Notes under the pieces: model-generated | Database searches by the model: none | What the model saw: only the letters and a program-made list of their open reading frames with translations | Told to the model about the DNA's origin: nothing | Shown here: positions 41,720-50,625 of the stretch, one piece after another | Layout of the letters: each line of letters opens with the position of its first letter | Numbering within the stretch: position 1 is the first letter of the stretch | From: Stella humosa | GTDB taxonomy: Bacteria > Pseudomonadota > Alphaproteobacteria > ATCC43930 > Allostellaceae | Reading direction: 5' to 3' | Assembly (NCBI RefSeq): GCF_006738645.1 | Contig: NZ_AP019700.1 | Location: 4,322,001 to 4,386,000, forward strand | DNA length: 64,000 nucleotides | Made by a program: the position numbers and the translations under genes

Positions 41720-43566
41720 GCGAGCGCATCCCGCCGCGGCGGATCCAGGGCTGGCGGTTGCAGGGCGCCAACTGGATCGCCAGCCGTTCGGTCTATGCCG
41801 CGCGGGTCGAAGGCGACTATGACGCCACCACCTGGGCGGCCGCGCGCGCGCTGCTGGACCGGCTGCTGCCGGCCGGCCTGCCCGATGACAGGCTGGCCGA
41901 GACACCCGACGAACTGCACAAGGCGGTCGAGGATGTCGCCCGCTTCCTGCTCGGCTGGTTCGGGCATGCCGTGGCGCCCGTCGAACGCACCATCATGGGC
42001 GCATCCGCCCCCCAGACCGTCGCCGTGGCCATGAGCAATCCGGACATGACGGCAGCGGCGGTCGGCTTCTCGCTGCGGCTGCTGGTGAAGGCCGGTGAAG
42101 GCCCGGCCGAGGACGCCTGGATCAAGGAGAACCGGGGCTATCTCCTGGCCATGCGGCATGACGGCGACGAATGGCTGCGCGGCTCGCGCCGGTACATGGT
42201 GCGCGCGGCCGAGGCTCGCGGAATACCTTGGCGGCAGTTCACGGCCGCCCCCCATATCCTGTTGCTGGGCGAGGGCCGGCATGGCCGGCGGTACGACGCC
42301 TCGGGCACATGGCGCACGTCCATCCTGGCCACCACGATCGCCGGCAACAAGCGCAGCGGCAACCAGGCGCTGCGCCGGGCCGGCCTGCCGGCGCCGCTGC
42401 AGGTCCGGGTCGCCGATGCCGCGGCGGTGCATGCCGCCGTGGCCGATCTGGGCCTGCCGCTGGTGCTGAAACCCCAGGCGCTGCGCGAGATGCAGGGCAT
42501 GCGAATCGTCTATCGCGCCGAGGAGATCGACGGCGCCTTCGAGCATGCCGCCAGCTTCAACCAGCCGGTGGTGGCCGAGAGCTACATCCCCGGCCACGAA
42601 TATCGCGTGCTCGTGCTGGAGGGGCAGGTCCTGGCCGTCGCCATGCGCCTGCCGGTATCGGTGACGGGCGACGGCCGCACGAGCATTGCCGGCCTGGTCG
42701 AAGCGGCCAACCGCGATCCCCGCCGCGGCTCGATCGCCGAGGGCTTCGCGCTGGCCCCCATCGTCATCGAGGCGTTGAGCCTGCGCTATCTGGAATCCTG
42801 CGGCCGCACGCCGGACGACGTGCCCGCGGCCGGCGAAGTGGTCCAGGTGCATCCCCTGCCGATGATGCGGTTCGGCGGCGACGGACGCTTCGACGCGACC
42901 GACGCCATCCATCCCGACAACCGGGAGATGGCGATCCGCGCCGTGGAGGCCGTCGGCCTCGACATCGCCGGCATCGACCTGCGCATGCCCGACATCGCCC
43001 GCTCCTGGCGCGAGGTGGGAGCGGGCATCTGCGAGATCAACCCGCAGCCGAACCTCTTCGTGCATTACGAGTTCGCCACCACCCGCGACGTGGCCGGGGC
43101 CCTGCTCGACCGCACCTATCCGCCGGCCGACCGCCTGCCGATGCGCCATGTGCTGCTGGCCGGCGAGGGCGACCTGTCCGCCCATGTCGCGGCCGTGGCG
43201 GCAGCCTGCCGGGCGCATTTCGGCTGGCGGGTGGGGACGGCCGCCGACGGGCGGGTCGACCTCGAAGGCTGGATACCGGATGCGCCCGCCGCCACCCTGC
43301 CCGACGCCCACGGGCTGGTGGCCGAGGACCGCGAGCTCGACCTCGGCGTGTATGCGATCGACCCGGCCAGCACCCGCGTGACCGGGCTGGGCCTGGTCCG
43401 CCTCGACGTCGCCATGGGGGCGATCGACGAGCGGTCGCTCGTCTGGCGGATGTTCGACGCCAGCGTACGGGCCGCCGGCACGGTGCTGCGGCGCCTGCCC
43501 GAGGATCCGGCGGCAACGGCCCAGCGGGTGGTGGCGCTGCTCGAGACGGCGATCCGCAAGGATTGA
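41716..43566 (+). CDS. Cyanophycin-synthetase-like ATP-grasp ligase with degenerate Mur-ligase tail (copy 1), 616 aa
   Basis: The protein follows CphA in its N-terminal two-thirds. RLQGANWIASRSVYAARVEG (residues 14-33) opens the CphA-type N domain; LGEGRHGRRYDASGTWRTS and IAGNKRSGNQALRRAGLPAP correspond to LGxGxxxxR...TS and the segment before ATP-grasp. The ATP-grasp site has K252 (LVLKPQ), the EYRVLVLEGQVLAVAMR core, DIAGIDLRMPDI, and metal ligands E440-x-N442 in ICEINPQP. The C-terminal 140 residues keep traces of a Mur ligase (GWRVGTAADGRVDLEGW and VTGLGLVRLDVA), but the GTNGKT P-loop is replaced by GEGDLSAH (483-490). CphA is about 870 aa; this is 616. One peptide-bond-forming site should remain. 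It is coupled to the CoA-transferase gene. Confidence 0.8.
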   Translation: MSERIPPRRIQGWRLQGANWIASRSVYAARVEGDYDATTWAAARALLDRLLPAGLPDDRLAETPDELHKAVEDVARFLLGWFGHAVAPVERTIMGASAPQTVAVAMSNPDMTAAAVGFSLRLLVKAGEGPAEDAWIKENRGYLLAMRHDGDEWLRGSRRYMVRAAEARGIPWRQFTAAPHILLLGEGRHGRRYDASGTWRTSILATTIAGNKRSGNQALRRAGLPAPLQVRVADAAAVHAAVADLGLPLVLKPQALREMQGMRIVYRAEEIDGAFEHAASFNQPVVAESYIPGHEYRVLVLEGQVLAVAMRLPVSVTGDGRTSIAGLVEAANRDPRRGSIAEGFALAPIVIEALSLRYLESCGRTPDDVPAAGEVVQVHPLPMMRFGGDGRFDATDAIHPDNREMAIRAVEAVGLDIAGIDLRMPDIARSWREVGAGICEINPQPNLFVHYEFATTRDVAGALLDRTYPPADRLPMRHVLLAGEGDLSAHVAAVAAACRAHFGWRVGTAADGRVDLEGWIPDAPAATLPDAHGLVAEDRELDLGVYAIDPASTRVTGLGLVRLDVAMGAIDERSLVWRMFDASVRAAGTVLRRLPEDPAATAQRVVALLETAIRKD

Positions 43567-43672
43567 ATTCCCCGGCAGGGCGCTGGGCAAGGGTCGCGCG
43601 AATTGTTACAGATTCGCGACGGCAGCATCGGCCCCTCGCGGGGCCCCAGAACATCCTTGGGGGGAAACCGGC

Positions 43673-44701
43673 ATGAAGAAGAACTGGGCGCTCGCCGCCA
43701 TCCTGTCCCTGGTCGGGGTCGCCAGCCCGGCTTTCGGCCAGGGCCAGCTCAACCTCTATTGCTCGGTCCAGGTGGAATGGTGCCAGGCCATCGCCACCAA
43801 CTTCGAGCGCGACACCAAGGTGAAGGTGGCGATGACGCAGAAGGGCTCGGGCGAGACCTTCGCGCAGATCCGCGCCGAGGCGCAGAATCCGAAAGCGGAC
43901 GTGTGGTTCGGCGGCACCGGCGACCCGCACATGGCCGCCGCCGAGGAGAACCTGACGGTCGCCTACGAGAGCGCCAACCTGAAGGACCTCCACCCCTGGG
44001 CCCGCAAGCAGTGGGAGCAGTCGAACAAGCGCGCGGTCGGCGTCTATGCCGGGGCGCTGGGCTTCGGCTTCAACCGCGAGCTGCTGGCCAAGAAGAATCA
44101 GGCAGCACCCGCCTGCTGGGCCGACCTGGTGAAGCCGGGCTTCAAGGGCGAGATCCAGATGGCCAACCCGAACTCGTCGGGCACCGCCTATGTGATGATC
44201 GCGACGCTGGTCCAGCTCATGGGCGAGGACAAGTCGTTCGAGTACATGAAGGCGCTCCACCCCAACATCAACGCCTACACCCGGTCGGGCACCGCGCCGA
44301 TCAAGGCGGTGGCCCGCGGCGAGACGGGCGTGTCGATCAGCTTCGTGCATGACGCGGTGGTGGAGGCGAATGCCGGCTTCCCCGCCGACTATGCGACGCC
44401 GTGCGAGGGCACCGGCTTCGAGATCGGCTCCATGTCGATCATCGCCGGGTCCCGCAACCTGCCCAACGCGCGCAAGTTCTACGACTGGGCGCTGACGGCG
44501 CCGGCCCAGCGCCTGGGCTACGACGCGGGCAAGCAGTTGCAGACGCCCGCCAACATGAGCGCACCGCTGCCGCCCAAGGCGCCCGACCTGACGAAGATGA
44601 AGCTCATCGACTACGACTTCGCCAAGTATGGCAAGGCGGCCGAGCGCAAGCGCCTGATCGAGCGGTGGGACCGCGACATCGGCAGCCTGCCGCGCGGCTG
44701 A
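43673..44701 (+). CDS. ABC transporter substrate-binding protein, Fe3+/AfuA-like family (paralogue 1), 342 aa
   Basis: A periplasmic binding protein with a signal peptide (MKKNWALAAILSLVGVASPA). The mature start LNLYCSVQVEWCQAIATNFE, then TQKGSGETFAQIRAEAQNP and DVWFGGTGDPHMAAAE are characteristic of the large group annotated as Fe(3+) ABC binding proteins. Cysteines at LYCS, EWCQ, PACW and TPCEG are shared with the next gene and could form two disulfides. The tandem-tyrosine iron site of FbpA is not obvious, so iron is not certain; phosphonate, sugar-phosphate or chelate ligands are alternatives. SD GGGGGGAA precedes the ATG. It is followed by a paralogue (TGATG overlap). Confidence 0.9.
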   Translation: MKKNWALAAILSLVGVASPAFGQGQLNLYCSVQVEWCQAIATNFERDTKVKVAMTQKGSGETFAQIRAEAQNPKADVWFGGTGDPHMAAAEENLTVAYESANLKDLHPWARKQWEQSNKRAVGVYAGALGFGFNRELLAKKNQAAPACWADLVKPGFKGEIQMANPNSSGTAYVMIATLVQLMGEDKSFEYMKALHPNINAYTRSGTAPIKAVARGETGVSISFVHDAVVEANAGFPADYATPCEGTGFEIGSMSIIAGSRNLPNARKFYDWALTAPAQRLGYDAGKQLQTPANMSAPLPPKAPDLTKMKLIDYDFAKYGKAAERKRLIERWDRDIGSLPRG

Positions 44702-45723
44702 TGAACCGCCTTCTCGCCCACGGACTGGGCCTGGCCCTGCTGCTGGCGGCCGTGCCCGCGGCCGGTCGGGGCCAGCTCAACCTCTACTGCTCCGGCCCGG
44801 TCGAATGGTGCCAGGAAATGGCGACGGGCTTCCAGGCGGCAACCGCCGTCACCGTCGCCATGACCCAGAAGAGCACGGGCGAGGTGCTGGCCCAGATGCG
44901 GGCGGAGGCCGCCAACCCGCGCGGCGACGTGTGGTGGACGGGCCAGGCCGATGCCCATCTCGTGGCAGCCGAGCAGGGCCTGACCGAGCCGTGGCGGCCG
45001 GCCGCCCTGGACGACCTGGAGCCCTGGGCGCGCGACCTGTGGACGGCATCGGGCGGACGCGCGGTCGGCATGGCGGGGCTGGTGGTCGGCATCGGCTACA
45101 ACACCGAGCTGCTGGACAAGAAGAAGCTGCCGCCGCCCGCCTGCTGGGACGACCTGCTGAAGCCCGCCTATCGCGGCGAGATCCAGATGTCGAACCCGCA
45201 TTCGTCGGGCACGGCCTATACGATCCTCACCATCCTCATCCAACTGAAGGGCGAGGACCCGGCGTTCGCCTTCCTCAAGGGGATGCACGCCAACGTCAAC
45301 AGCTACCCCCGATCCGGGATCGCGCCGACGCGCGCCGTCGCCCGCGGCGAGACCGGCATATCGCTGGGCTTCGTGCAGGGCTTCGCGGCCGAGAGGCGCG
45401 CGGGCTTCCCGGTCGAGACCGCGGCGCCCTGCGAGGGCACGACGCTGGCGGTCGACGCCATGTCGATCGTCAAGGGTGCCCGCAATCGCACCGAGGCCCG
45501 GCGCTTCTTCGACTGGGCGCTGACCCCGGAGGCCCAGGCGCTGACCGCCAAGGCCGGCCACCTGCACCTGCCGGCCAACAGCAAGGCGCCGCCGCCGCCG
45601 GGCTCGCCCGACCTGTCGAAGGCCCGGCTGGTGCCGCAGGACCTGGCCCGCTTCGGCCAGTCGGCCGAGCGCAACCGCCTGCTCAATCGCTGGGACGAGG
45701 AAATCGGGCGGCTGCCGCGATGA
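44701..45723 (+). CDS. ABC transporter substrate-binding protein, Fe3+/AfuA-like family (paralogue 2), 340 aa
   Basis: A second binding protein closely related to the preceding one: LNLYCSGPVEWCQEMATGFQ, TQKSTGEVLAQMRAEAANP and GEIQMSNPHSSGTAY match position by position, including the four cysteines. The signal peptide is MNRLLAHGLGLALLLAAVPA. The ligand-contact segments differ (GGTGDPHMAAAE becomes TGQADAHLVAAE; FVHDAVVEANAGFP becomes FVQGFAAERRAGFP), which suggests a different ligand after duplication. The ATG overlaps the stop of paralogue 1 and its own stop overlaps the permease start (ATGA), so both feed the single permease. Confidence 0.9.
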   Translation: MNRLLAHGLGLALLLAAVPAAGRGQLNLYCSGPVEWCQEMATGFQAATAVTVAMTQKSTGEVLAQMRAEAANPRGDVWWTGQADAHLVAAEQGLTEPWRPAALDDLEPWARDLWTASGGRAVGMAGLVVGIGYNTELLDKKKLPPPACWDDLLKPAYRGEIQMSNPHSSGTAYTILTILIQLKGEDPAFAFLKGMHANVNSYPRSGIAPTRAVARGETGISLGFVQGFAAERRAGFPVETAAPCEGTTLAVDAMSIVKGARNRTEARRFFDWALTPEAQALTAKAGHLHLPANSKAPPPPGSPDLSKARLVPQDLARFGQSAERNRLLNRWDEEIGRLPR

Positions 45724-47936
45724 GGAAGCCCGCCGCCGGCCTGTGGTGGTGGGTGGCGCTGGCGGGCGTATTGCTGCTGCCCTGGCACATGCAGCAGGAA
45801 GGGGTGGGGCCGGCCTCGCTGCTGGCCCTCTTCCAGGACGATCCCGAGGCGGCATCCGCCGCCGCCCAGGCCGTGCGCCACGGCCGCTTCTGGTTCTGGC
45901 CGGTGCTGGCCGCGCTGCTGGTCGCGGCCCCCGCCGTGCTGCGGCCCGGGATGGTGCGCGAGCGCCGCGGCCTGCTGCTGGCGCTGGGCGGGCTGGCCGG
46001 GCTGGCCGCCATCGTGGCCCAGGGGTTCGCCATCGGCATCCGCGGCTGGAACGCGCCGTGGCTGGAAGCCCTGTTCGGCCCGATCGAGGACCGGCAGTTC
46101 GGCATCGGCCTCGGCGGCGCCGTGGCGGCGGTGGGCTTCCTCTTCCAGGCAACCGACGGGCTGGCGCTGCGCGGCGCCTTCAAGGGGGACCGCTTCACCG
46201 CGGGCGCCGTCGGCCTGCTGGTGGGCTCCATCCTGGTCTTCACCTTCTGGCCGATGGCGACGATCCTGGTGCAGGCGTTCGGCGGGCGCGGCGAGTTGGG
46301 GCCCCTGGCTGCCTTCGCCGACCGGCTGGCGGACCGCAAGGTCTGGGGCTTGGCCTGTATCGCCTCGGCCCAGTCCTGCGGCGTCGCCTGGAACACGCTG
46401 ACGCTGGCGGTCTCGACCGCGACCGCGGCCACCGCGCTTGGCCTTGCCTTCGCGCTGATTGCGACCCGCACCAGCTTTCCCGCCCGGCACGCCATGCGGC
46501 TGCTGACGGTGCTGCCGATCATCACCCCGCCCTTCGTCATCGGGCTCGGGCTGATCCTGATCTTCGGGCGGTCGGGCGTCCTCAACCAGGTGGTGGAGGC
46601 CTTGACCGGCGCCCAGCTCGGCCGCTGGATCTATGGCGCGCAGGGCGTGTGGCTGGCCCAGGTCTTCTCCTTCACGCCGACCGCCTTCCTGGTGCTGATC
46701 GGCGTCGTCGAGGGCATCTCGCCCACCATGGAGGAGGCCTCGCGCACGCTGCGCGCCTCGCCCATGCGCACCTTCACCACCGTCTCGCTGCCGCTGATGC
46801 GGCCGGGGCTGGCCAATGCCTGGTTGGTGGTCTTCGTCGAGAGCCTGGCCGACTTCGGCAACCCGATCGTGCTGGGTGGGTCCTTCGGCGTGCTGTCGAC
46901 CGAGATCTTCTTCGCCGTCGTCGGCGCCCAGGCCGATTTCGGCCGCGCGGCGATGCTGGCGCTCGTCCTGCTGGCCTTCGCGCTGGCGGCCTTCTTCCTG
47001 CAGCGGGCCGTGCTCGGCCGGCGGTCCTATGTCTCGATGTCGGGCAAGGGTGACGGCGGGCTGCCCAGCACCCTGCCCCGGCCGGTCTCCATCGCCGCGT
47101 TCGCGATCGCCGTGCCGTGGGCGATCCTGACCGTCATCGTCTATGTCATGGCGCTGGCCGGCGCCTTCGTGAAGGTGTGGGGCCGCGACTGGACGCCGAC
47201 GCTCGACCATTTCGAGCGCGCCTTCTCGATCACGGCGGCCCCCGGCGGCGGCTTCATCCTGTCGGGGCTGGCCTGGAACTCGCTGGGGACGACGGTGCTG
47301 CTGGCGGCCATCGCCGCACCGATCACGGCGGCACTCGGCCTGCTCGCGTCCTGGGTGCTGTCGCGCCAGCGCTTCGCCGGCCGCTTCGCGCTGGAATTCG
47401 CGCTGATGCTGACCTTTGCCGTGCCCGGCACGGTGATCGGCGTCGCCTACATCCTGACCTACAACATCCCGCCATTGGAGATCACCGGGACGGGCATCAT
47501 CCTGGTGGCCTGCTTCGTCTTCCGCAACATGCCGGTCGGTGTGCGCTCGGGCATGGCCGCCATGAGCCAGCTCGACCGCAGCCTGGACGAGGCCTCGGCC
47601 ACGCTGCGCGCCACCACCTTCCGCACGCTGTGCCGGGTGGTCCTGCCGCTGCTGAAGCCGGCGGTGCTGACCGCGCTCGTCTATTCCTTCGTGCGTGCCA
47701 TGACGACGGTCAGCGCCGTGATCTTCCTGGTCTCGGCCCAGCACGAGATGGCGACCGTCTTCATCATCAACCGGGTGATCAACGGCGACTATGGCGTCTC
47801 GATCGCCTACAGCGCCGCCCTTATCCTGCTGATGGTCTGCGCCATCGGCATCATCCAGCTCCTGGTCGGCAACCGCCGGCTCGGCCGCCGGCGGGCGGCG
47901 GCCCCCGCCGTCATTCCCGTGGGGGGACGCGCGTGA
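45720..47936 (+). CDS. Fused two-domain ABC permease, FbpB type, 738 aa
   Basis: One chain holds both permease halves. An N-terminal extension of about 150 residues with four hydrophobic spans precedes the first half. EAA loops are at TMEEASRTLRASPMRTFTTV (first half) and SLDEASATLRATTFRTLCRV (second half), each about 20 residues before LPLxxPG/LPLLKPA. This arrangement is that of FbpB/AfuB importers of iron or of 2-aminoethylphosphonate and thiamine types. It pairs with the ATPase downstream (GTGA overlap) and with the two binding proteins upstream. The ATG at 45720 overlaps the stop of paralogue 2. Confidence 0.92.
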   Translation: MRKPAAGLWWWVALAGVLLLPWHMQQEGVGPASLLALFQDDPEAASAAAQAVRHGRFWFWPVLAALLVAAPAVLRPGMVRERRGLLLALGGLAGLAAIVAQGFAIGIRGWNAPWLEALFGPIEDRQFGIGLGGAVAAVGFLFQATDGLALRGAFKGDRFTAGAVGLLVGSILVFTFWPMATILVQAFGGRGELGPLAAFADRLADRKVWGLACIASAQSCGVAWNTLTLAVSTATAATALGLAFALIATRTSFPARHAMRLLTVLPIITPPFVIGLGLILIFGRSGVLNQVVEALTGAQLGRWIYGAQGVWLAQVFSFTPTAFLVLIGVVEGISPTMEEASRTLRASPMRTFTTVSLPLMRPGLANAWLVVFVESLADFGNPIVLGGSFGVLSTEIFFAVVGAQADFGRAAMLALVLLAFALAAFFLQRAVLGRRSYVSMSGKGDGGLPSTLPRPVSIAAFAIAVPWAILTVIVYVMALAGAFVKVWGRDWTPTLDHFERAFSITAAPGGGFILSGLAWNSLGTTVLLAAIAAPITAALGLLASWVLSRQRFAGRFALEFALMLTFAVPGTVIGVAYILTYNIPPLEITGTGIILVACFVFRNMPVGVRSGMAAMSQLDRSLDEASATLRATTFRTLCRVVLPLLKPAVLTALVYSFVRAMTTVSAVIFLVSAQHEMATVFIINRVINGDYGVSIAYSAALILLMVCAIGIIQLLVGNRRLGRRRAAAPAVIPVGGRA

Positions 47937-49000
47937 CGGTATCGGCGAAGGCTGGGGCAGAGGTCCGGCTCGAGGGCATCGGCAAGCGCTATGGCCCGGT
48001 CGCGGCGGTAAAGCCCCTCGACCTGGTGATCGCCGGCGGCACGCTGGTGACGCTGCTGGGCCCGTCCGGCTGCGGCAAGACCACGCTTCTGCGCATGATC
48101 GCGGGGCTGGAGGTGCCGACCGAGGGCCGCATCTCGATCGGCGGGCGGGACGTCACCCGCCTGTCGGCCGGCGAGCGCGACGTCAGCCTGGTGTTCCAGT
48201 CCTATGCCCTCTTCCCGCACATGACGGTGGCCGAGAACGTCGCCTACGGCCTGGTCTCGTCGGGCATGGGCAAGCGGGCGGCGGCCGAGCGGGCGCTGGC
48301 GGCGCTGGCCTCGGTCGGGCTGGACGGCCTTGGCCAGCGCCTGCCGTCGGAACTGTCGGGCGGCCAGCAGCAGCGCGTCGCGGTTGCCCGCGCGCTGGTG
48401 CTGGAGCCGGCCGTGCTGCTGTTCGACGAGCCGCTCTCCAACCTCGACGCCCGCCTGCGGCGCAAGATGCGCGACGAGATCCGCGAGTTGCAGCAGCGCC
48501 TGGGCGTGACGGTCGTCTATGTGACGCACGACCAGAGCGAGGCGCTGGCCGTGTCCGACCGCATCGTCGTCATGCGCAACGCCGAGATCGCCCAGGCCGG
48601 CACCCCGGCCGAGCTCTACGAGCAGCCGGCCGACATCTTCGTCGCGGGCTTCATGGGCGAGGCCAACATCCTGCCCGCCCGCATCACCGCGCTCGCCGGC
48701 GACGACGCCACGGTAGAGATCGGCCCGATGACAGTGACCCTGCCCCATCGCGGCCTGGCCACCGGGGAAGCGGCCCTGGCCATCCGCCCGGAGGCGGTGC
48801 GCATCGGCCCGCCCGGCCCGGGCAGCCTGCCGGCCCGCGTCCGCCGCGCGGCCTACATGGGGGCGGTCATGGAATACACGCTGGACAGCGCCATCGGCGC
48901 GGTCTTCGCCGTCAGTCCGGATGTCGGCCACCCCCTGCCCGTCGACGCCGAAGCCGGCCTGACGCTGGCCGACCGCGGGGTGGTGCTGGTACGATCCTAG
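47933..49000 (+). CDS. ABC transporter ATP-binding protein, FbpC/PotA type, 355 aa
   Basis: The ATPase has Walker A LLGPSGCGKTTLLRMIAGLE, Q-loop VFQSYALFPHMTVAENVAYG, signature LSGGQQQRVAVARAL, Walker B LLFDEPLSNLDA and the switch histidine in VTHDQSEA. A C-terminal TOBE domain (about residues 280-355) is present. It groups with the iron/spermidine/phosphonate branch. The start is a GTG at 47933 that overlaps the permease stop (GTGA). It powers the permease encoded immediately upstream; the oligopeptide-type binding protein 35 bp downstream belongs to another ABC family and lacks its own permease. Confidence 0.94.
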   Translation: MTVSAKAGAEVRLEGIGKRYGPVAAVKPLDLVIAGGTLVTLLGPSGCGKTTLLRMIAGLEVPTEGRISIGGRDVTRLSAGERDVSLVFQSYALFPHMTVAENVAYGLVSSGMGKRAAAERALAALASVGLDGLGQRLPSELSGGQQQRVAVARALVLEPAVLLFDEPLSNLDARLRRKMRDEIRELQQRLGVTVVYVTHDQSEALAVSDRIVVMRNAEIAQAGTPAELYEQPADIFVAGFMGEANILPARITALAGDDATVEIGPMTVTLPHRGLATGEAALAIRPEAVRIGPPGPGSLPARVRRAAYMGAVMEYTLDSAIGAVFAVSPDVGHPLPVDAEAGLTLADRGVVLVRS

Positions 49001-49035
49001 CATCGAGCGAAACCAGCAGGGGGCGGGAACAGGCC

Positions 49036-50625
49036 GTGTCATCGAGAGTTCGCGGCGCAGCCGCCATTGCCACAGCCGCACTGCTGCTGACGGTACCGCC
49101 GGCCGACGCCCAGCGCCTGCGCGTCGGCGTGTCGGTGGAGCACAGCTCGCTCGACCCGCATTTCCATTCGACCGGCCCCAACGCCCAGATCGCCCGCCAC
49201 CTCTATGATCCGCTGGTCGGGCAGGATGCCCAGCAGCGGCTGGTGCCGGGGCTGGCGCTGTCCTGGACCATGGTCGAGCCGACGCGCTGGCTGCTGAAGC
49301 TGCGGCAGGACGTGCGCTTCCATGATGGCAAGCCGTTCGAGGCCGAGGACGCGGTGGTGTCGCTGCGCCGGGCCCTGGCCGGGGTGGAAGGCAGCCCCGG
49401 CGGCTATTCGACGTACCTCCGGGCCATCGCCAGCACGCGCGCGGTCGACGCCACGACGCTGGAGATCGTCACCGCCGGCCCGCACCCGACCCTGCCCTGG
49501 GACCTGACGGCGATCGCCATGGTGCCGCGGGCCATGCTCGCGGCCAAGGCCGACGCCTTCAATTCCGGCATGGCCGCGATCGGTACCGGCCCGTTCCGGC
49601 TGGTGTCGTGGCAAAAGGGCGAGATGCTCGAACTGGGCCGCAACAGCGCCTGGTGGGGCGATGCGGTGCCGTGGCAACGCGTGTCGGTGCGGCCGATCCC
49701 GCGCGAGGCCGCCCGGGTGGCGGCCCTGATGGCCGACGATGTCGACCTGATCGACGCAGTGCCGTCGACCGCGCTGGCCGACCTGCGCCGGCGCAGCGAC
49801 ATCGCGCTGGCCGAGGCCGTGACCAGCCGGGTGCTCTTCATCGGGCTGGACAGTGCCCGCGACCAGAGCCCCTTCGTGACCGACGCCGACGGCCGGCCGC
49901 TGACGCCAAACCCGCTGAAGGACCGGCGCGTGCGCCGGGCCATCTCGCTGGCCGTCGACCGCGACGCCCTGGTGCGCCAGATCATGGAAGGGGCGGCCGT
50001 GCCCGCGGCCCAGTTGCTGCCCACCACCTATGCCGGCACCAGCCAGCGACTGAAGCCCGATCGCTTCGACCCCGAGGCCGCCCGCCGACTGCTGGCCGAG
50101 GCCGGCCATGCCGGCGGCTTTACGATGGTGCTGCACGGCCCCAACGGTCGCTACCTCAACGACGACAAGGTGACGATCGCGCTGGCCGGCATGCTGCAGC
50201 GCATCGGCATCCGCACCCAGGTGGCGAGCCTGCCCGCCAGCGTCTTCAAGAGCCGGGCGAACAAGCGCGAGTTCAGCGCCTTCATGGATGGCTGGGCGAC
50301 CGAGACGGGGGATACCGGGCTGGCCCTGCGCGCGCTCCTGGCCACGGCCGACCCCGCCACCGGCTGGGGCGGCTACAACCGCACCGGCTATTCCAACCCG
50401 GCCTTCGATGCGGCCCTGGCCAAGGCGCTGGTCATCGGCGACGACACCGCGCGCGGCCAGGCGCTGGCGCGGACGATGGAGATCGCCATGGAGGATGGTG
50501 GCATGCTGCCGCTCTATTTCCAGCAGGCGATCTGGGCGACCCGCGCCCGCGTCCGCTATGAGGCACGCGCCGACGAATACACGCTGGCCCATTCGGCCCG
50601 CCCGGCCGAAGGCGGCGCCCGATGA
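49036..50625 (+). CDS. Oligopeptide-type (family 5) substrate-binding protein, 529 aa
   Basis: A periplasmic binding protein with a short signal peptide (MSSRVRGAAAIATAALLLTV, ending ADA) and the SBP_bac_5 pattern: SSLDPHFHSTGPNAQIARHL, DVRFHDGKPFEAEDAV, GTGPFRLVSWQKGEM, and DRRVRRAISLAVDRDALV. Its cognate Dpp permeases are not adjacent. The stop overlaps the ATG of the second ATP-grasp ligase (ATGA), so it belongs to the cassette and may bind the ligase product or a precursor peptide, possibly delivering it to a distant Dpp permease. The GTG start at 49036 is where the signal peptide begins. Confidence 0.9.
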   Translation: MSSRVRGAAAIATAALLLTVPPADAQRLRVGVSVEHSSLDPHFHSTGPNAQIARHLYDPLVGQDAQQRLVPGLALSWTMVEPTRWLLKLRQDVRFHDGKPFEAEDAVVSLRRALAGVEGSPGGYSTYLRAIASTRAVDATTLEIVTAGPHPTLPWDLTAIAMVPRAMLAAKADAFNSGMAAIGTGPFRLVSWQKGEMLELGRNSAWWGDAVPWQRVSVRPIPREAARVAALMADDVDLIDAVPSTALADLRRRSDIALAEAVTSRVLFIGLDSARDQSPFVTDADGRPLTPNPLKDRRVRRAISLAVDRDALVRQIMEGAAVPAAQLLPTTYAGTSQRLKPDRFDPEAARRLLAEAGHAGGFTMVLHGPNGRYLNDDKVTIALAGMLQRIGIRTQVASLPASVFKSRANKREFSAFMDGWATETGDTGLALRALLATADPATGWGGYNRTGYSNPAFDAALAKALVIGDDTARGQALARTMEIAMEDGGMLPLYFQQAIWATRARVRYEARADEYTLAHSARPAEGGAR

